The notes under the pieces were generated by a model. That model was not told the origin of the DNA and ran no database searches. It worked only from the letters and a program-made list of their open reading frames with translations. Shown piece by piece: positions 60,180-64,000 of a DNA stretch of 64,000 bases. This DNA is from Pseudomonadota bacterium (lineage in GTDB: Bacteria; Pseudomonadota; Alphaproteobacteria; Acetobacterales; Acetobacteraceae), in the NCBI GenBank assembly GCA_019351895.1, contig JABBOH010000019.1, positions 6,940-70,939 of the forward strand, written 5' to 3'. The translations under genes were made by a program, and so were the position numbers. The number at the start of each line of letters is the position of its first letter. The stretch's first letter is position 1.

Positions 60180-60634
60180 ACCGAAAGTCCTCCCCGCAGG
60201 CGGCCCGCGATCATCAGCGGAGCTGCGTCTATGCCTGGGAGGATCGGGCCGTCGCGCCGCACGACCGCAGCACGGTGCCTTTCGCCGCCGCTCAGGGAAT
60301 GGTCGAGGCCATCTGGTCGGAGACGGGCCTGCTCTATCCGCCGCGCGTGGAGCCGCTGCCGGCCGGGTTCCGCAACCGCATGGCCGACGCCAACCGGCTG
60401 GCGATCCGGCTGCCGCCGGAGACGCCCTCCTGGTGCCTGCTGCACGAGATCGCGCATGCCATGAGTTCGGAGCACGACGGCAGCGGCGACGGCCATGGGG
60501 CCATCTTCATGTCTCTTTATCTGCAGCTGCTCGTCCGCTACCTGCGGTTCGATGGAGCGGCGTTGCAGGCCAGCGCCAGAGCGAGTGGCCTGCAGGTCGC
60601 GGACAAGGCGCAGCCGACTTTCGTGGCGCCGTAG
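60176..60634 (+). CDS. HExxH zinc-metalloprotease-like protein coupled to DUF2786
   Basis: A 152-residue protein with WCLLHEIAHAMSSEH (His90, Glu91, His94) and a following DGHGAIFMSLYL in which His107 could be the third zinc ligand, the spacing seen in SprT/minigluzincin-like folds. No signal peptide, so cytoplasmic. The GTG at 60176 overlaps the DUF2786 stop. It may be a small protease acting with or on its partner; a non-proteolytic zinc protein is possible. Not assigned to a named family. Confidence 0.72.
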   Translation: MNRKSSPQAARDHQRSCVYAWEDRAVAPHDRSTVPFAAAQGMVEAIWSETGLLYPPRVEPLPAGFRNRMADANRLAIRLPPETPSWCLLHEIAHAMSSEHDGSGDGHGAIFMSLYLQLLVRYLRFDGAALQASARASGLQVADKAQPTFVAP

Positions 60635-60637
60635 TGC

Positions 60638-60668
60638 GTCGCGGAGGCGCCGACGAAGCCTCCGCGAC
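60638..60668. terminator. 11-bp-stem hairpin between convergent genes
   Basis: GTCGCGGAGGC (60638-60648) and GCCTCCGCGAC (60658-60668) form a perfect 11-bp stem with a 9-base loop, three bases after one stop codon and eleven before the opposite one. It fits a bidirectional terminator, though no U-run follows on either strand. Confidence 0.7.
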
Positions 60669-60679
60669 ACGTCTTGAGA

Positions 60680-61435
60680 TTACTGCGCCGGAGCGGGAGG
60701 CGGCGGCGGCGGCGCGTCGGGGCCCGGGCCAGGACCGGCATCCATCGGGCGCGGCCCGCCCACCATCTGCAGCTTGTCGGCGTTCGGCCCGATCCGGCGC
60801 GCGTCGATCGTGTGACCCACGCTCGCCTGAACCTCGCGTCCGGACACCGTCAGCGAGGAGCCCGGAGCCAGCAGATCGGCAAGGCGCTGGGCGGCGGGCG
60901 GCGGCATGTGGACGATGGTCCCATCGGTCAGAAGCACGCCGTCGAGATCGCCGCGCGGACTGTGCAGCTGCATCTGGACCTTGCCCTGGACCTGAACCTG
61001 CTGGCCGGGCGGCGGTCCGGGGGGACGCGGGCGGGGATGATGCGGCCCATGCGGACGGTGCGGCGGCGGCCCGCCGGGGAAGCCTTCGTCGGCAATCGTC
61101 TTGCCGGTGCCGTCATTGGTGACCGACATCGCCTCGACGAGCGGGATCGCGCGGGCATGCAGGCCATGGATTGTCACGCTATCGCCGGGCTTCACGGTAC
61201 TCGCGAGTTGCCGCCCGAGATGAGGCGGGACATGGACCTCGGTGCCGTCCTTCAGGATGAGGCCGTCGATATCGCCGCGCGGCGAGAGATCGTATTGCGC
61301 GACGGTGCCGTGGGTGGCCGGCATCTGAGCGGGATCGAAGACCGCCGTCGCGTTCGCCGCGAGCGCCGGTGTGCTGGCAAGACCCGCGAGTATCGTTGCT
61401 GATTGCAGCGTGCGTAGAAGTCGATGACTGGTCAT
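60680..61435 (-). CDS. secreted protein with two OB-like repeats, likely sigma-54 controlled
   Basis: A 251-residue exported protein (signal LLRTLQSATILAGLASTPAL, cleavage near ALAA). Two homologous ~60-residue repeats are visible: SPRGDIDGLILKDGTEVHVP...VKPGDSVTIHG and SPRGDLDGVLLTDGTIVHMP...LAPGSSLTVSG. They are joined by a His/Pro-rich linker (PPPHRPHGPHHPRPRPPGPP) that may bind metal. The C-terminus is proline-rich. The repeats look like small beta-barrels; function unknown. The ATG at 61435 has AAAGGA nine bases upstream. A sigma-54 promoter lies in front, and an NtrC-type regulator and kinase are encoded next to it on the same strand. Confidence 0.75.
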   Translation of the reverse strand: MTSHRLLRTLQSATILAGLASTPALAANATAVFDPAQMPATHGTVAQYDLSPRGDIDGLILKDGTEVHVPPHLGRQLASTVKPGDSVTIHGLHARAIPLVEAMSVTNDGTGKTIADEGFPGGPPPHRPHGPHHPRPRPPGPPPGQQVQVQGKVQMQLHSPRGDLDGVLLTDGTIVHMPPPAAQRLADLLAPGSSLTVSGREVQASVGHTIDARRIGPNADKLQMVGGPRPMDAGPGPGPDAPPPPPPAPAQ

Positions 61436-61482
61436 GTGCAAATCCTTTTTCATGCACGGGCAACGCCCGCAGAGGAGCTGAG

Positions 61483-61498
61483 CGCAACTCCCGTGCCA
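61483..61498 (-). promoter_or_regulatory. sigma-54 promoter
   Basis: The minus strand reads TGGCACG-GGAG-TTGCG, matching the -24/-12 consensus TGGCACG-N4-TTGC exactly. Transcription would start near 61472 and read into the repeat protein at 61435. Confidence 0.8.
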
Positions 61499-61549
61499 AC
61501 CCCCAAACCGTTGAGATCGCACAATATTCTTCCAGCGATGGGGCCGCTC

Positions 61550-61568
61550 GCGTCCGCTTTCCGGACGC
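61550..61568. promoter_or_regulatory. palindrome, candidate activator site for the NtrC-type regulator
   Basis: GCGTCCG-CTTTC-CGGACGC is a perfect 7-bp inverted repeat 78-96 bases upstream of the predicted sigma-54 start, the usual distance for an enhancer site. Further GTCCG half-sites lie at 61570-61577. It is 13 bases past the regulator stop, so a role as a terminator is the alternative. Confidence 0.5.
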
Positions 61569-61581
61569 CGTCCGTCCGGCT

Positions 61582-62931
<1,350 letters not shown>

Positions 62932-62933
62932 GC

Positions 62934-64000
62934 TCACCCCACTGGAAGCTCGATGACGAAGATGGCCCCTGCCCCCGGCGTGCCGCTCTCGCCCAGCGAC
63001 AGCCGGCCGCCATGCGCCTCCACCATCTCCCGCGCTATGGCGAGGCCAAGGCCAGTGCCCTCCGGCCGGCCGGTGGCGAAGGGCTCGAACAGGCGGGCCT
63101 TGAGGTCGGGGGCGATCCCGCCGCCGGTATCGCTGATGACGATGCGGAGCAGAGCGTCCGCCACCTCCGCCCGGATGCTCACGCAGCCGCCGGATGGCGT
63201 ATGCCGGATGGCGTTCAGCAGGATGTTGTCGACGGCGCGGCCGATCATCTGCGGATCGAGGCGCACCGTCGCCGGGGACGCGGCCACGTCCAGCCGGAGA
63301 CCGGCCGCCGACGCCGCCTCGCCGTGCTCCTGCGCGCGAGCGTCGAGGAAGGGCGCGAGCGCCACCTCCTGCCATGCCGGGCCCTGTCGCTGCGTCGTGG
63401 CGAGCAGCTCCGTGATCAGGGCATCGACGCGTGCGATCTGCGCGAGGCTGGTTTCGATCGCCGAGCGCTGGCGAGCGGCGTCGCCATGCAGCGCGTTCTC
63501 CATCCGCAGCCGCATGGCGGCCATGGGGTTGCGGATTTCATGCGCGACCCCGGCCGCAACCCGACCCAGCGCCGCCAGACGCTCGGCGACCGCGACCTTG
63601 GCCGCCATCTCGTCCGACTGCAGGCGCGCCTGCCACAACCGCCGCGCGGCCTCGTTCAGCGCCGCCACGATACGGTCGAGTTCGCGTTCCCCTGTGGGCG
63701 GCATGCGAGGCAGCGCTTCGAGATCATGCTCCGCCAGCGCGGTCTCGATCGCCGCCACGTGTCGCCCCCAGACGGCGGTGAGCCAGGTGACCCAGCCCGC
63801 GATCCCGACCACCAGCGCGAACAGCACGGCGAGGCCGATGGTGAGGCGATCATCGACCGGGGCCGCGCGAACCTCGGTCAGCGCCCAGGCGGTCATGCCG
63901 GAAAACGGTCCCCCGAGCGGACAGGCGGCAACGATGAGCGCCTGCGACGCCGCCTGTTTCCGGTCGATCACGGGCGCGTCGGCATTGGCCGCCTGCCCGT
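62934..64000 (-). CDS. sensor histidine kinase, 5' end beyond the window
   Basis: At least 355 residues, open to the right edge. A transmembrane helix (LTIGLAVLFALVVGIAGWVT) is followed by a HAMP-like linker, the DHp box GVAHEIRNPMAAMRLRMENA with the phospho-accepting His, and a HATPase domain (N box DNILLNAIRHTP, DTGGGIAP, GTGLGLAIAREMVEAHGG). Upstream residues would be an extracytoplasmic sensor, mostly outside the window. A GTG at 63971 is in frame, but the frame continues to 64000 without a stop. It forms an operon with the NtrC-type regulator, two bases apart. Confidence 0.9.
   Translation of the reverse strand, partial: GQAANADAPVIDRKQAASQALIVAACPLGGPFSGMTAWALTEVRAAPVDDRLTIGLAVLFALVVGIAGWVTWLTAVWGRHVAAIETALAEHDLEALPRMPPTGERELDRIVAALNEAARRLWQARLQSDEMAAKVAVAERLAALGRVAAGVAHEIRNPMAAMRLRMENALHGDAARQRSAIETSLAQIARVDALITELLATTQRQGPAWQEVALAPFLDARAQEHGEAASAAGLRLDVAASPATVRLDPQMIGRAVDNILLNAIRHTPSGGCVSIRAEVADALLRIVISDTGGGIAPDLKARLFEPFATGRPEGTGLGLAIAREMVEAHGGRLSLGESGTPGAGAIFVIELPVG

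Overview
The window is very GC-rich, gene-dense chromosomal DNA from an alphaproteobacterium. The run phaC, class I aminotransferase, hom, glpX, recJ, tRNA-Glu is the arrangement I associate with Hyphomicrobiales (Rhizobiales). The species cannot be named from sequence alone, and the order-level call is an inference from synteny. tRNA-Leu(CAG) and tRNA-Glu(TTC) are both complete and encode their CCA ends.

Layout. 1-5.1 kb: the start of an AIDA-repeat adhesin, a zinc alcohol dehydrogenase, a Bcr/CflA-type efflux pump, a small lipoprotein and an NDUFA9-like protein. 5.2-8.8 kb: tRNA-Leu followed closely by a three-gene aminophosphonate cassette (FAD oxidase, phosphonoacetaldehyde hydrolase PhnX, PbfA-like PLP lyase). 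8.9-9.6 kb: a VapBC toxin-antitoxin pair with a palindromic operator over its promoter. 9.7-18 kb: DUF1259, HPP, lipoprotein, NagB and DOPA-dioxygenase-like genes, a Type II restriction-modification pair whose genes overlap tail to tail, a frameshifted VOC gene, a host-attachment-type protein and a stand-alone CheB esterase beside a 64-bp tandem repeat. 18-26.6 kb: a giant multi-domain glycosyltransferase, RmuC, a multicopper oxidase and PHA synthase. 26.7-38.3 kb: the housekeeping block alaC-like / hom / glpX / recJ. It is split between hom and glpX by an H+-type P-ATPase and a patchwork of gene remnants, including an inverted, internally deleted copy of the neighbouring RNA-ligase/glpX junction. 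38.5-46.7 kb: small secreted and membrane proteins, a SulP transporter broken by a 32-bp tandem duplication, a universal stress protein, a HAD-phosphatase/P-loop ATPase fusion, and a tyrosine recombinase / unknown / ScpA-like operon.

46.7-58.2 kb is the most coherent accessory system. An AmiC-like amide sensor and an AmiR-like ANTAR antiterminator are followed without a large gap by a complete urea/amide-type ABC transporter (binding protein, two permeases, two ATPases) and three amidase-signature hydrolases. The upstream leader can form a strong hairpin and two mutually incompatible helices, one of which covers the ribosome binding site. Together these read as an amide or urea-derivative uptake and hydrolysis operon controlled by antitermination.

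58.2-64 kb: a second zinc alcohol dehydrogenase, a coupled DUF2786 / HExxH-protein pair, and a two-component system (histidine kinase plus NtrC-type regulator). Next to the two-component genes lies a secreted protein with two related repeats, preceded by a near-consensus sigma-54 promoter and a palindromic candidate activator site. Boundaries and starts were set by reading frame, family alignment from memory and ribosome binding sites; no database search was possible.
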